A program made the position numbers and the translations under genes. Positions 16,975 to 26,554 of a stretch of 64,000 bases of DNA are shown here, piece by piece (the first letter of the stretch is position 1; each line of letters begins with the position of its first letter). The stretch comes from Morganella psychrotolerans (GTDB lineage Bacteria; Pseudomonadota; Gammaproteobacteria; Enterobacterales; Enterobacteriaceae). Where the stretch lies: the NCBI RefSeq assembly GCF_001676155.1, contig NZ_LZEW01000012.1:496001-560000 (forward strand). The letters run 5' to 3'. The notes beneath the pieces were generated by a model. It saw nothing but the letters and a program-made list of their open reading frames with translations, did not search any database and had not been told where the DNA came from.

Positions 16975-17037
16975 TACCCAACATCATTCAGGATGCAGGC
17001 AGCCAACGAGCCTGCAGTTTGAATGAATAAGGGTATA
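16975..17037 (+). repeat. palindromic interspersed repeat, short form, inside the APE cluster
   Basis: This 63-bp copy runs from TACCCAACATCATTCAGG to GAATGAATAAGGGTATA. It lacks the same central part as the copy at 3269. It lies between apeB and apeC and would form a hairpin in the operon mRNA. Confidence 0.88.
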
Positions 17038-17068
17038 AACATAATCTGATTGGTGAGTTTACGTATTT

Positions 17069-17803
17069 ATGCGCTTTAGTATCGATATCCTTGACCGGAC
17101 AGCGCTTGCACCGGGACTGACGACGACAGAAGAGTGGCTTGCGTGGAGCCGGCAGTCTGCACCGGTTATCAGTGCCGCACATCCGCTGCCTAAGTGTTCT
17201 CAGTTACCGATGATGATGGCGCGGCGCTTAAACAGCGGCAGCCGTCTGGCGGTCAACTGTGGACTGGAAATGCTGCGGAAACACCCGTCAGTGGATGCCA
17301 TTGTGTTCAGCAGTCGCCACGGTGAGCTGGAGCGGAATTACCGTATCCTCAGCGAATTAGCGACACAAACCCCCGCGTCACCGACAAATTTTACGATGTC
17401 TGTTCATAATGCGGCGGTGGGGACTCTGGCGATTATTGCAAAATCCACTGTACCGACCTCGTCTGTTTCTGCGGGAAAAGAGAGTTTTCAGCAGGGATTA
17501 TTCGAGGTGTTATCTTTATTACACGGCGGGCATAAATGTGTTCTTTTCGTGGATTTTGACGGCGCAATTCCGGATGTTTATCAGCCTGTTCTGCCTGACG
17601 GTACGCCTTTTCCGCCCTATGCCTGTGCGCTGGTACTGACAAAAGGAACGCAATGGTCGTGTACCGCACAGCCTGTTGTCCCGGCATCTTCAGAGCAGAG
17701 CAACCTTCCGCAGAGCCTGCAATTTTTAAACGGGCTTCTGAACGCGCAGAACCAATTTCATGTTACCGGTGATACCCACCGGTGGAACTGGCAGGGTAAC
17801 TGA
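17069..17803 (+). CDS. apeC: beta-ketoacyl synthase-like chain length factor ApeC
   Basis: ApeC is the catalytically silent partner of a ketosynthase heterodimer. In Xenorhabdus the ApeO-ApeC pair extends the polyene chain. The 244-residue protein is a shortened thiolase-fold domain (beta-ketoacyl synthase N-terminal-like). Where an active ketosynthase has its cysteine, this one reads MSVHNAAVGTLAI near residue 112, with no Cys, as expected for a chain length factor. It follows the repeat at 16975 and precedes apeD by 8 bp. Confidence 0.88.
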   Translation: MRFSIDILDRTALAPGLTTTEEWLAWSRQSAPVISAAHPLPKCSQLPMMMARRLNSGSRLAVNCGLEMLRKHPSVDAIVFSSRHGELERNYRILSELATQTPASPTNFTMSVHNAAVGTLAIIAKSTVPTSSVSAGKESFQQGLFEVLSLLHGGHKCVLFVDFDGAIPDVYQPVLPDGTPFPPYACALVLTKGTQWSCTAQPVVPASSEQSNLPQSLQFLNGLLNAQNQFHVTGDTHRWNWQGN

Positions 17804-17811
17804 CGATAATT

Positions 17812-18576
17812 ATGCGTTTTATGTACTGGCCGGAGCGGCTCTGGCGGCAATGTATCACTCTGTTTTGCTTTGTGTTATTCGGCGTCGGCGGGGTATTACT
17901 CTCATTTATCTGGTTTAACGGCCTGTTTTTGTTTTGTCGGAATAAACCTCTGCGGGTAAGGCTTGCGCGGCGCAGTGTCAGTTATAGTTTCAGGTTGTTT
18001 TTATGGGTCACAAAAGTGCTGGGGGTGATGAGTTATACTGTCGGTGGCGCTGAAAAACTGCACCAGGATAAAGGCTGTCTTATCCTCGCGAATCACCCGA
18101 CATTGCTGGATTATGTACTGATTGCCTCCGTCATGCCGGATGTGGATTGTCTGGTAAAATCAGCACTGCTGCGTAATCCGTTTGTCAGTGGCGTTATCCG
18201 TGCCTGCCACTATTTAGTGAATAACCAGCATGACATTTTGCTGGAAGAGAGCCGGGAGCGCCTGGCGCAGGGCGATAATTTACTGATATTTCCCGCCGGT
18301 ACCCGGACGACACCGGGTGTGCGGACACCATTTCAGCGGGGAGCGGCAAATATTGCCCTGCGGTGTGATTGCCCGGTACGCTTTATTCATATTTATAACA
18401 GTGAAACGGCGCTGACGAAACAGAGCCGCTGGTATGATATTCCGCAACAAAAACTGCGTTATAACATAGTGATAGGTGAACGACTGGAAAGTGATCAACT
18501 GATTGATCCGAAAACCGAATTACCGTCTCTGCGGGCGCGGCAACTGACGCGTATTTTTGAAAGCCGTTTACTGTGA
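17812..18576 (+). CDS. apeD: 1-acyl-glycerol-3-phosphate acyltransferase-like protein ApeD
   Basis: This is a PlsC-type acyltransferase of 254 residues. It has an N-terminal membrane segment (about residues 18-42), the HX4D catalytic motif NHPTLLD near residue 95, and IFPAGTRT near residue 163, the acceptor-binding motif of the family. In the APE pathway it probably joins acyl groups to the lipid anchor. It follows apeC closely and is followed by the two ACP genes. Confidence 0.9.
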   Translation: MRFMYWPERLWRQCITLFCFVLFGVGGVLLSFIWFNGLFLFCRNKPLRVRLARRSVSYSFRLFLWVTKVLGVMSYTVGGAEKLHQDKGCLILANHPTLLDYVLIASVMPDVDCLVKSALLRNPFVSGVIRACHYLVNNQHDILLEESRERLAQGDNLLIFPAGTRTTPGVRTPFQRGAANIALRCDCPVRFIHIYNSETALTKQSRWYDIPQQKLRYNIVIGERLESDQLIDPKTELPSLRARQLTRIFESRLL

Positions 18577-18649
18577 CCATTAAATTTACACCGTCATTAA
18601 ACTTACATAACCATTAAATTTTAGATAATCATTGGGATTTAGACTTGCT

Positions 18650-18913
18650 ATGGCCGATATATCATCAGTGCAGAATGCATTAAAACAACTCATTATTGAC
18701 ACGCTGAATCTGGAAGATATTGCCCCGGACGAGATTGAAACGGATGCCCCGCTGTTTGGTGACGGGCTGGGTCTGGATTCTATCGATGCGCTGGAACTGG
18801 GACTGGCGATTAAAAACCGGTATGGCGTTGTTTTATCTTCGGACAGCGATGAAGTCCGTAAACATTTTTATTCTGTTGCCACGTTAGCAGCATATATTGA
18901 CTCACAGAAATAA
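18650..18913 (+). CDS. apeE: acyl carrier protein ApeE
   Basis: This 87-residue acyl carrier protein has the phosphopantetheine serine in GLGLDSIDALEL (Ser44). It carries the growing polyene thioester. I choose the ATG at 18650, because the open frame extends upstream only through a TTG with no ribosome site. The phosphopantetheinyl transferase at 30788 is its probable activator. Confidence 0.93.
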   Translation: MADISSVQNALKQLIIDTLNLEDIAPDEIETDAPLFGDGLGLDSIDALELGLAIKNRYGVVLSSDSDEVRKHFYSVATLAAYIDSQK

Positions 18914-18925
18914 CCGGAAATAACG

Positions 18926-19174
18926 ATGAAACAGGAAGAACTTTATCAGGAGATCAGTCAGTTGCTGGTTTCTTTATTTGAAATTGAACCCGATCAGATC
19001 AAACCGGAATCCCGTCTGTATGAAGACCTGGATCTCGACAGTATTGATGCGGTGGATATGATTGTTTATCTTCAGAAAAAAACCGGAAAAAAAATCAAAC
19101 CGGAAGCCTTTAAAAGTGTCCGTACAGTGCAGGATGTTGTTGATGTGCTGAGCGACCTTTTTACTGAAGAATAA
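18926..19174 (+). CDS. apeF: acyl carrier protein ApeF
   Basis: The second acyl carrier protein has 82 residues, with the modified serine in DLDLDSIDAVD (Ser39). APE clusters always carry two ACPs with different partners, one for starter loading and one for elongation. It lies 12 bp after apeE. Confidence 0.93.
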   Translation: MKQEELYQEISQLLVSLFEIEPDQIKPESRLYEDLDLDSIDAVDMIVYLQKKTGKKIKPEAFKSVRTVQDVVDVLSDLFTEE

Positions 19175-19184
19175 TCAGGCTGCT

Positions 19185-19805
19185 ATGCAACACGTTGGCG
19201 GCTATCGCCGGTATGTTCCGTTATTGTTCAGAGGGGCGGATATTGTCCTGATGATCCTCTGGCCGTTTGTGGTGCTGTATCTCCTTTATCTCGGGAAGAT
19301 GCAGCTCACAGGCGCGGTACTGCTGGGCTATTTTGTTGTGCGTTTTGTGTTGTTATCAAAAACGGCACGGCACAATAAACGGCTGACACTGATACTGACC
19401 GCGACAGGCGTATTGCTCTGCACGCTGAGCATACTGTTTAAAAACCATCAGGCGCTGATGTATTACCCGGTTGCGGTAAACGTTACGTTACTGGCGGTGT
19501 TCAGCTACAGCCTGTACCGCCCGCCCTCGGTAATTGAACAGCTCGCCCGTTTGCAGACGCCGGATCTCAGCCCGCACGGGCAGCGTTATACGTTCCGGGT
19601 CACACAGGTCTGGTGCCTGTTTTTTATTCTGAACGGGACGATTGCGCTGCTGACAACGCTATCAGGTGATGTGACCCTCTGGGCGTTGTGGAACGGATTT
19701 ATCAGTTATTTACTGATTGGTTTGTTATTTGCCGGGGAATGGTGTGTCCGCAGACGGGTGCAGCGCAATGATCCGCAGCAGAACCAACACAAGATTAAGT
19801 CATAA
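19185..19805 (+). CDS. apeG: APE cluster membrane protein ApeG (COG4648 type)
   Basis: The 206-residue inner membrane protein has six hydrophobic segments (about residues 16-33, 42-57, 66-85, 90-110, 145-165 and 170-190) and a basic C-terminus. Proteins of this type occur in APE clusters without a known reaction. The start is 10 bp after the apeF stop codon. Confidence 0.85.
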   Translation: MQHVGGYRRYVPLLFRGADIVLMILWPFVVLYLLYLGKMQLTGAVLLGYFVVRFVLLSKTARHNKRLTLILTATGVLLCTLSILFKNHQALMYYPVAVNVTLLAVFSYSLYRPPSVIEQLARLQTPDLSPHGQRYTFRVTQVWCLFFILNGTIALLTTLSGDVTLWALWNGFISYLLIGLLFAGEWCVRRRVQRNDPQQNQHKIKS

Positions 19806-19806
19806 T

Positions 19807-21147
19807 ATGGAAAATCATTACCGTCCTGTATCTCAGTGGCTGGCAGCCGCGCCGGAAACCCCGGTGTTACGTCATGAAGGGCGGATAATCACCATTGCCG
19901 GACTGACGCAACAGGTAAGCCTGCTGTGTCAGCCGCTTATCCGGCATCCTGCGCAGGCGTGTATATTGTGCTTTCAGGACAGCGCACATTTTATTGTGGC
20001 GCTGCTGGCGGTGCTGCATGCCGGAAAAACACCGGTACTGCCCGGTAATCATGACCCCGCACAATGCCTTGCCCTGACGGACAGTAATACACTGTTGCTG
20101 ACAGATGGCGTTCTGCCGCCATTTTCTGACGGCTGGTTTACCCCGGCGTATCAGGATGTGTCTGTGCCGGTTCAGCCGTTACCGGCGATCCCGGCGGACA
20201 GTTATCTGTCACTTTATACGTCCGGCTCCGGCGGCACACCCAAACGTGTTGATAAATCACTGGCGGTTATGGATACGGAAGCCCGCTGGCTGGCGTCATT
20301 ATGGGAACATTCATTTCATGCGGGATGTGTCCGTGGCTCTGTCAGTCATCAGCATTTATATGGTCTGACATTTTGTCTCTGGCTGCCGCTTTCTCTCGGG
20401 TATCTGACGGATACCACAATAGTCGAATTCCCGGAGCAGCTTGCGTATCCGGAACCCTATATTTTTATCACCAGCCCCGCGTTTTTGCAGTTCCTCGACC
20501 ATAACCTGGCGCCGCCGGTCTGGTCTTTTATTATTTCTGCCGGTGGAAAACTGGAATGGGCGCTGGCCGATGCGACTCTGCGCTGGGGCGCGGTTGCGGT
20601 GAATGAAATATACGGCAGCACGGAAACCGGTGTGGTTGCACACCGGGAAAGACGCAGCGGTGACAGCGCCTGGCAGTTGTTTGACGGCGCGACACTCTCT
20701 GCGGCGCAGGGCGAATCTTACTATTATCTGCATTCTGCACTGCTGGCACCGCAGACGCATTTCCTGCTGGAAGATAAGCTGCAACTGACGGATGACGGCG
20801 GGTTTATTCTCGCCGGGCGCACCGATAAAATTATTAAAATTGGTGAGAAACGCATTTCTGTCACGGCAATTGAAAACCGTCTGATTGAACATCCGGCTGT
20901 CGCGGATGTGGCTGTTGTGCCGGTATCCCGCCGTGGGCGGACCTATCTGGGTGCGGTTGTGGTGGTTTGTGCCGGGACAAAAACACCCGGAGCGGAGCAG
21001 TTTGCACAGTGGCGCGCTTTTTTACGGCATCACACCGATCCTGTGGCTGTTCCCAGGTTTTGGCGTGTGGTTCCGGTTATTCCGTTAAATCCGCAGAGCA
21101 AACGATCATGGTCGGTATTACAGGAGTTATTTAATGTTACCGGTTGA
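19807..21147 (+). CDS. apeH: acyl-CoA synthetase / AMP-dependent ligase ApeH
   Basis: ApeH activates the aromatic starter (4-hydroxybenzoate in Xenorhabdus) as an adenylate and loads it onto an ACP. The 446-residue protein carries the adenylation core P-loop YTSGSGGTPKRVDK at residues 137-150, NEIYGSTETGVV near residue 264, and the hinge AGRTDKIIKIGEKRIS near residue 337. I start it at the ATG at 19807, one base after the apeG stop codon; a longer upstream frame overlaps apeG and lacks family similarity. Confidence 0.93.
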   Translation: MENHYRPVSQWLAAAPETPVLRHEGRIITIAGLTQQVSLLCQPLIRHPAQACILCFQDSAHFIVALLAVLHAGKTPVLPGNHDPAQCLALTDSNTLLLTDGVLPPFSDGWFTPAYQDVSVPVQPLPAIPADSYLSLYTSGSGGTPKRVDKSLAVMDTEARWLASLWEHSFHAGCVRGSVSHQHLYGLTFCLWLPLSLGYLTDTTIVEFPEQLAYPEPYIFITSPAFLQFLDHNLAPPVWSFIISAGGKLEWALADATLRWGAVAVNEIYGSTETGVVAHRERRSGDSAWQLFDGATLSAAQGESYYYLHSALLAPQTHFLLEDKLQLTDDGGFILAGRTDKIIKIGEKRISVTAIENRLIEHPAVADVAVVPVSRRGRTYLGAVVVVCAGTKTPGAEQFAQWRAFLRHHTDPVAVPRFWRVVPVIPLNPQSKRSWSVLQELFNVTG

Positions 21148-21493
21148 AAAAACGCACTCATTAACAGGTCCGGATGCGCTGAGCGTAACACTGACTATTC
21201 CGCCATCCCTTTCCTGGTTTGAGGGACATTTTGATTCTCAGCCGGTGTTACCCGGCGTGGCGCAAATTGAATGGGCAATACATTATGCGGCGCGCTATCT
21301 CAATGTTAATGCCGCATTTTCATCACTGGAACAGGTGAAGTTTTTATCGCCCATTCTGCCGCAGGATGAGGTCACGCTGCTGCTGACATGGGATGCACAA
21401 CTGCAAAAATTACAGTTCCGTTATCACGCCTTTCCGTCAGCGGATGCGGAACCGGTACTGATGAGCAGCGGGAAAATCCGGTTATGTCCTTAA
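21134..21493 (+). CDS. apeI: 3-hydroxyacyl-ACP dehydratase subunit ApeI
   Basis: This 119-residue hotdog-fold protein is related to FabA/FabZ and contains FEGHFDSQPVLPGVAQIEWAI (about residues 30-50) with the catalytic histidine. In Xenorhabdus ApeI pairs with ApeP to form an active dehydratase. It overlaps the end of apeH by 14 bp and the start of apeJ by 10 bp. Confidence 0.92.
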   Translation: MLPVEKTHSLTGPDALSVTLTIPPSLSWFEGHFDSQPVLPGVAQIEWAIHYAARYLNVNAAFSSLEQVKFLSPILPQDEVTLLLTWDAQLQKLQFRYHAFPSADAEPVLMSSGKIRLCP

Positions 21494-23229
21494 TTCTTTC
21501 TGCCGGGATCTCTGTTGCGCCTGCGCTGTTTAAGCCCTGTGCACTGATCCCCTGCTATAACCACGGAAAAACGCTGGCGGCAGTCGTCTCAGCACTGACA
21601 GCACAGAACCTTGATTGTCTGGTGGTTGATGACGGCAGTGATGAAACCACACAGAGCGATATCGCCGCCGTACAGGCAGCATTCCCGCAGTGTCAGGTGT
21701 TGCGCCTGGCGCAAAATCTCGGTAAAGGCGGGGCGCTGGAGGCGGGTTTTCGTCTGGCTGCCGGACGGGGATACACACATGCATTGCAGGTTGATGCTGA
21801 TGGTCAGCACGATCTCAATGCGGTTGCGCAACTGCTTGCGATGTCGACTGAAACGCCGGACAACCTTATCTCCGGTCAGCCGGTGTATGACGGATCTGTG
21901 CCCAAATCCCGCCTTTACGGGCGCTATATCACGCATTTCTGGGTGTGGATTGAAACATTATCCTTTTCCCTGAAAGACAGTATGTGCGGCTTTCGGGTTT
22001 ATCCTCTCGCCGCAACGCTTGCTGTGATGGATAAGGTTCGGGTGGGGCAGCGCATGGATTTTGATACTGAAATTATGGTTCGCCTCTATTGGGACGGGAC
22101 AGACAGCCGCTTTCTGCCGACCCGGGTGTATTATCCGCAGGCCGGTATTTCGCATTTTGATGTGGTGAAAGACAATGTGCGTATTTCCAAAATGCATACG
22201 CGGCTGTTCTTCGGCATGTTACCCCGTATTCCGCGTCTTTTATGGCGCAGACCCGTCCGGCACTGGGGTGCGACGGCTGAGCGGCGCGGTGTCTGCGGTA
22301 TGCGCTTTATGATAAAAGTCTATAATCTGCTTGGTCGTAAGCCATTTCAGTTTCTGCTGCTGTTTGTGGCGGGTGGGTTGTGGCTGACCGGCGGAAAACA
22401 GAGCCGGGCTTCCCGTGATTATCTGCAAAAAATCCGTACCCGCTATCAGGCACTGGGCAGGAAGGCACCTTCCGGACTGAACAGTTATCGTCACTTTCTG
22501 CGCTTCGGGGAAGCGATGCTGGATAAAGTCGCGGGCTGGAGTGGAAAACTGGTCTGGAACCGCGATGTTGCGTTTGCTCCCGGTGCACTGTCTGTACTGG
22601 AGTCTGACTCTGCGGGCGGAAAGCTTATTCTTGCCTCACACCTCGGGGATATTGAAGTGTGCCGCGCGCTGGCGGAAACCGGGATGATCAAACGTATAAA
22701 TGCCCTGGTTTTTCATGAGCATGCCGCCCGTTTTCAGCAAATTATGGCGGAAGTCGCGCCGCAGGCGATGCTGAATCTTATCTCAGTAACGGCTATCACA
22801 CCTGATATCGCAGTCTTATTGCAGGATAAAATACAGGCCGGTGAATGGGTGGCGATTGTCGGGGACAGGATTGCTGTCTCCAGCTCTCAGCACAATACCC
22901 GGCGCATCAGTTGCAGCCCGTTTCTGGGCATACCGGCACCTTTCCCGCAGGGACCCTTTATTCTGGCAGCATTACTCAAATGCCCCGTGGTACTGATGTT
23001 CGCCCTGAAAGAGCAGGGGCGCATCATTATTCACAGCGAGGCGTTTGCCGACCCTGTGGTATTGCCGCGCAAACAGCGTGATGCGGCATTGCAGACCTAT
23101 ATTGATCAGTATGCGGCGCGCCTTGAGCACTACACACTGCTCTCCCCCCTGGACTGGTTTAATTTTTATCCTTTCTGGCAGTTACCTGCCGATTCTGTCT
23201 CACCGGAGGAAAACCGCCATGTTGTCTGA
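21484..23229 (+). CDS. apeJ: fused family 2 glycosyltransferase / LpxL-type acyltransferase ApeJ
   Basis: The 581-residue bifunctional protein has an N-terminal GT2 domain (about residues 15-250; CALIPCYNHGKTL, VVDDGSD and the metal-binding VDADGQHD). Its C-terminal lysophospholipid-type acyltransferase domain (about residues 290-575) has an HX4E motif HLGDIE near residue 385. It would add sugar and acyl groups when the polyene is put onto its lipid anchor. The ATG at 21484 overlaps apeI; the longer upstream frame is only apeI read out of frame. Confidence 0.92.
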   Translation: MSLILSAGISVAPALFKPCALIPCYNHGKTLAAVVSALTAQNLDCLVVDDGSDETTQSDIAAVQAAFPQCQVLRLAQNLGKGGALEAGFRLAAGRGYTHALQVDADGQHDLNAVAQLLAMSTETPDNLISGQPVYDGSVPKSRLYGRYITHFWVWIETLSFSLKDSMCGFRVYPLAATLAVMDKVRVGQRMDFDTEIMVRLYWDGTDSRFLPTRVYYPQAGISHFDVVKDNVRISKMHTRLFFGMLPRIPRLLWRRPVRHWGATAERRGVCGMRFMIKVYNLLGRKPFQFLLLFVAGGLWLTGGKQSRASRDYLQKIRTRYQALGRKAPSGLNSYRHFLRFGEAMLDKVAGWSGKLVWNRDVAFAPGALSVLESDSAGGKLILASHLGDIEVCRALAETGMIKRINALVFHEHAARFQQIMAEVAPQAMLNLISVTAITPDIAVLLQDKIQAGEWVAIVGDRIAVSSSQHNTRRISCSPFLGIPAPFPQGPFILAALLKCPVVLMFALKEQGRIIIHSEAFADPVVLPRKQRDAALQTYIDQYAARLEHYTLLSPLDWFNFYPFWQLPADSVSPEENRHVV

Positions 23230-23641
23230 TCCGCGTTTTACTATCGATGTGGATGTTTTTATCCCCTTTCATGACTGTGATCCGATGGGGATTGTCTGGC
23301 ACGGTAACTATCTGCGTTACTTTGAAGTCGCGCGGGAGCAACTGCTTAATCAGTTTGACTACGGCTACCGGCAAATGCTGGATTCCGGTTATGTCTGGCC
23401 TGTCGTGGATGTAAAAGTGAAATACCGCCGGTCAGCGCGTTTCGAGCAAATCGTGACGGTTCGTGCCGTAATCGCCGAATATGAAAACAGATTAAAGATT
23501 AATTATATTATCAGCGATAAAAAAACGGGTGAAAAACTGACAACCGGTTACACCATACAGGTCGCGGTTGAGAAGCATACCAATGAGCTGCAATTTGTCA
23601 GCCCGGATATTTTATTTGCCCGGATGGGGATCGAAAAGTGA
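23219..23641 (+). CDS. apeK: 4HBT-type acyl-ACP thioesterase ApeK
   Basis: This 140-residue hotdog thioesterase has the 4HBT motif FHDCDPMGIVWHGNYLRYFE (about residues 16-35), with an aspartate/glycine pair as in YbgC-type enzymes. In APE synthesis it is thought to edit or release acyl chains. GGAGG precedes the ATG at 23219 by 8 bp, and the gene overlaps apeJ by 11 bp. The long upstream extension of the frame is not used. Confidence 0.92.
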   Translation: MLSDPRFTIDVDVFIPFHDCDPMGIVWHGNYLRYFEVAREQLLNQFDYGYRQMLDSGYVWPVVDVKVKYRRSARFEQIVTVRAVIAEYENRLKINYIISDKKTGEKLTTGYTIQVAVEKHTNELQFVSPDILFARMGIEK

Positions 23642-24237
23642 AATACATTGTGATAGTACTGCTGTTTATTTCCGGTCTGGCGCAGGCGCTGACCATTGAT
23701 GAACTGCGCGATACCTTTGCCACTCAGACAACCGTGAGAGCCAAATTTACCCAGGAGCGGCAGATAAAAAATATCAGAGCGCCGCTTATTTCGACGGGAT
23801 CTATGTTGCTGTCTCAGGAAAAAGGGTTGTGGTGGCAGCAGCGTGAGCCATTTGTTACCACGCTTATTCTGCGCGATAACGAGATGATTCAGCGCATGAA
23901 CGGACAGCCTGATCAGACCATTACGGCAGAAAATAATCCACAGATGTTTCAGTTTAATGCCCTGATGAGGGCGCTTATCAAAGCGGACAAAACCGTGCTG
24001 GAAAATCATTTCACCACCACATTTACCGACAAAGGGCAGGGGAAATGGCAATTGCATCTGGTGCCGGTGACGACTCCGCTCGACAAGTTGTTTTCTGAGA
24101 TTAGCCTGAGTGGTTCGCAGGTGATCGAACAGGTTGTGCTGACAGATAAACAGGGCGATGCAACAACGATTACTTTTTCAGACCATCAGCTTATGCCGGA
24201 AAACCTGACACCGGAAGAGGCGCGCTATTTTGACTGA
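23638..24237 (+). CDS. apeL: LolA-like periplasmic carrier ApeL
   Basis: The 199-residue protein has a signal peptide (KYIVIVLLFISGLAQA) and a LolA-like fold (DUF/COG2834; AKFTQERQIKNIRAPLISTG near residue 34). It probably ferries the APE lipid across the periplasm. The GTG start overlaps the apeK stop codon by 4 bp (GTGA), showing coupling. ApeL, ApeM and ApeN form the likely export route. Confidence 0.9.
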   Translation: MKYIVIVLLFISGLAQALTIDELRDTFATQTTVRAKFTQERQIKNIRAPLISTGSMLLSQEKGLWWQQREPFVTTLILRDNEMIQRMNGQPDQTITAENNPQMFQFNALMRALIKADKTVLENHFTTTFTDKGQGKWQLHLVPVTTPLDKLFSEISLSGSQVIEQVVLTDKQGDATTITFSDHQLMPENLTPEEARYFD

Positions 24238-26554
24238 GCGTATATTTGGTACAGGCGCGCGGATCTGGGCGGGATGCTGCCTTTTGCTGGTGGCGCTTTT
24301 TATCTGGCTGCTGCCCCAGGCGCGCATTGCATCCAGTGTGATGGCGCTGCTGCCGGTACAGGTGATAAGCAGTGCGTCTCCGGCGCTGTCTGAGGGGTTT
24401 CTTGCCAGGCTTGATAAACAGCTGGTCTGGCTGGTCAGCCCGGCGGCGGGGGCGCCGCAGGTGCAGGATAATGCCGCCTCTTCTTGGCTTAACCAACTGA
24501 AAAAACAGCCCTTTATGGCATCAGTCAACGGGCCGGTAACGGCGGAGCAGCAGAAATCATGGGGTGAATTTTACTATCGCCACCGTAACGCTCTGGTTGA
24601 TGAGCAAACCCGCGCCCGGCTACAGAACGGGGAGCAGCAGGCGGACTGGATCACCGGACAACTGTTTTCTGCTTTTTCAGGGCTGAGCAGCGTTGAGCTG
24701 CAACATGACCCGATGCTGCTGGTGCGCGGATCACAACTGGCGTTACAGCAGGCGGGCAGTAAATTTTCACTGCGTAACGGCTGGCTGACCGTATCCGATG
24801 CCGAGGGGCGGACGTGGTATATGATCCACGGAGAACTGAATGACGGCGCAGGTGAGCTGAAAAAATCACATGAGACGGTCAGTACGCTCGAAGCGATGCA
24901 ACAAGACTGGCTGAAAGCCAATCCCGGCGGGCAGATCAAAGTACGCGGCAGCTTGTATTACAGTGATTACGCCAGCCAACAGGCTCAGTCAGACATGAGC
25001 CGTCTGGGAACGGTAACCGTTCTGGGTGTCTTTTTGCTGATTGTCGCGGTTTTCCGCTCAATAAGACCGCTGTTCCTCTGCCTGTTTTCTGTGCTCACCG
25101 GCAGTTTGTGCGGGGTGGTGGCAACACTGCTGGTTTATGGCGAAATCCATCTGCTGACCCTGGTGATGAGTATGAGTATTATCGGGATTTCTGTGGATTA
25201 TGCGATTTACTATCTGACAGAACGGATGGTTTACGGGCAGCAGAGCAGCCCGCGCGAAAGTCTTTTAAAAGTACGCCCTGCGCTTATTCTGGCGCTGGGT
25301 ACGACCGTTTCCGCGTATCTGATTATGATGCTGGCACCTTTCCCCGGTATCCGCCAACTGGCGCTGTTTGCCGCTGCCGGTCTGACCGGCGCGTGCCTGA
25401 CGGTTATCACGCTTTTCCCGGTACTGGTGCGCGGATTACCTGTCCGCCCGGTTCCTTTCAGTATGTTGCTGCTGCGCTGGCTGGCTGTCTGGCGGCATAA
25501 TAAATGGGTCAGAACCGGGCTGCCTCTGCTGGCTGTACTATTCTCGCTGGCGGGGATCAGTCAGCTACGGATTAATGATGATATCGCGGCATTGCAGGCA
25601 CTGCCTCAGACCCTGGCAGAGCAGGATCGCGATATCGGCGAAATGACCGGTCAGCGCAGTGACCAGACCTGGTTTCTGGTAACCGGTGCATCGCCGGAGC
25701 AGGCATTTCAGCGCCTGGAAAATATGTTACAGCCACTGGATGCCCTGCGGGCAAAAGGCGTTTTCAGTGCGTATCAGCGCGTGCCGTTTTATTCACAGCA
25801 ACGTCAAAGTCAGAATGCAAAATTAGTCCGCGATGCCGCACCCGGCGTACTTACCCGTTTACAGGCTATCGGCACGGAAGATCCGGTTATTGACACGTCC
25901 GCTATGTCAGTTACACCGGAAGAATGGCTGGCATCACCTGTCAGTCAGGGCTGGCGTCTGATGTTACTCACGCTGCCCGGAACCGGTGAAACCGGGATAT
26001 TACTGCCGGTAACCGGCGTGAAAGATACCGGGGCGCTGGCAAAACTGGCTGATGATCATGAGGGCGCAAGCTGGATCGCCCGTAAAGCGCAGTTTGATGA
26101 GCTTTTCGGTTTCTACCGGCTGGTTCTGAGTATTCTGCTGGGCGTGGCATTTTGTGTCGTGGTGGTGACTTATCTTTTCCGCGAAGGGATAAAAAGAGGG
26201 CTGGTGTGTGTTATCCCGACCACGCTGTCACTGCTGGTTGCGCTGGGCGCGCTCGGCATAAGCGGAATGCCGCTCAATCTCTTTTCTCTGTTGGCGCTGG
26301 TGCTGGTACTGGGCATAGGGATTAATTACAGCATCTTTTTCAGTAACCCGAAAGGCACCGCACTGACATCACTGCTGGCGGTAACTGTTGCACTCTGTAC
26401 CACATTACTGACCCTGGGAATGCTGGTGATGAGTGCCACCCAGGCAATACAGGGATTCGGACTGGCGCTGTGCGCCGGTATCTTCAGTGCATGGTTGTTC
26501 TCCCCGCTGACAATGGGCACAACCAAACAACGACATAAAAACAAGGTACGATAA
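24230..26554 (+). CDS. apeM: MMPL/RND-family exporter ApeM
   Basis: This is a 774-residue inner membrane exporter of the RND superfamily, MMPL branch. It has two similar halves, each with a membrane segment, a periplasmic domain and a cluster of five hydrophobic segments (about residues 260-410 and 620-765). SIIGISVDYAIYYL and LVLGIGINYSIFF are matching TM4-type motifs. It probably moves the finished APE lipid across the inner membrane. The start is a TTG at 24230, 8 bp inside apeL; no better start is visible in the first 30 codons. Confidence 0.9.
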   Translation: MTERIFGTGARIWAGCCLLLVALFIWLLPQARIASSVMALLPVQVISSASPALSEGFLARLDKQLVWLVSPAAGAPQVQDNAASSWLNQLKKQPFMASVNGPVTAEQQKSWGEFYYRHRNALVDEQTRARLQNGEQQADWITGQLFSAFSGLSSVELQHDPMLLVRGSQLALQQAGSKFSLRNGWLTVSDAEGRTWYMIHGELNDGAGELKKSHETVSTLEAMQQDWLKANPGGQIKVRGSLYYSDYASQQAQSDMSRLGTVTVLGVFLLIVAVFRSIRPLFLCLFSVLTGSLCGVVATLLVYGEIHLLTLVMSMSIIGISVDYAIYYLTERMVYGQQSSPRESLLKVRPALILALGTTVSAYLIMMLAPFPGIRQLALFAAAGLTGACLTVITLFPVLVRGLPVRPVPFSMLLLRWLAVWRHNKWVRTGLPLLAVLFSLAGISQLRINDDIAALQALPQTLAEQDRDIGEMTGQRSDQTWFLVTGASPEQAFQRLENMLQPLDALRAKGVFSAYQRVPFYSQQRQSQNAKLVRDAAPGVLTRLQAIGTEDPVIDTSAMSVTPEEWLASPVSQGWRLMLLTLPGTGETGILLPVTGVKDTGALAKLADDHEGASWIARKAQFDELFGFYRLVLSILLGVAFCVVVVTYLFREGIKRGLVCVIPTTLSLLVALGALGISGMPLNLFSLLALVLVLGIGINYSIFFSNPKGTALTSLLAVTVALCTTLLTLGMLVMSATQAIQGFGLALCAGIFSAWLFSPLTMGTTKQRHKNKVR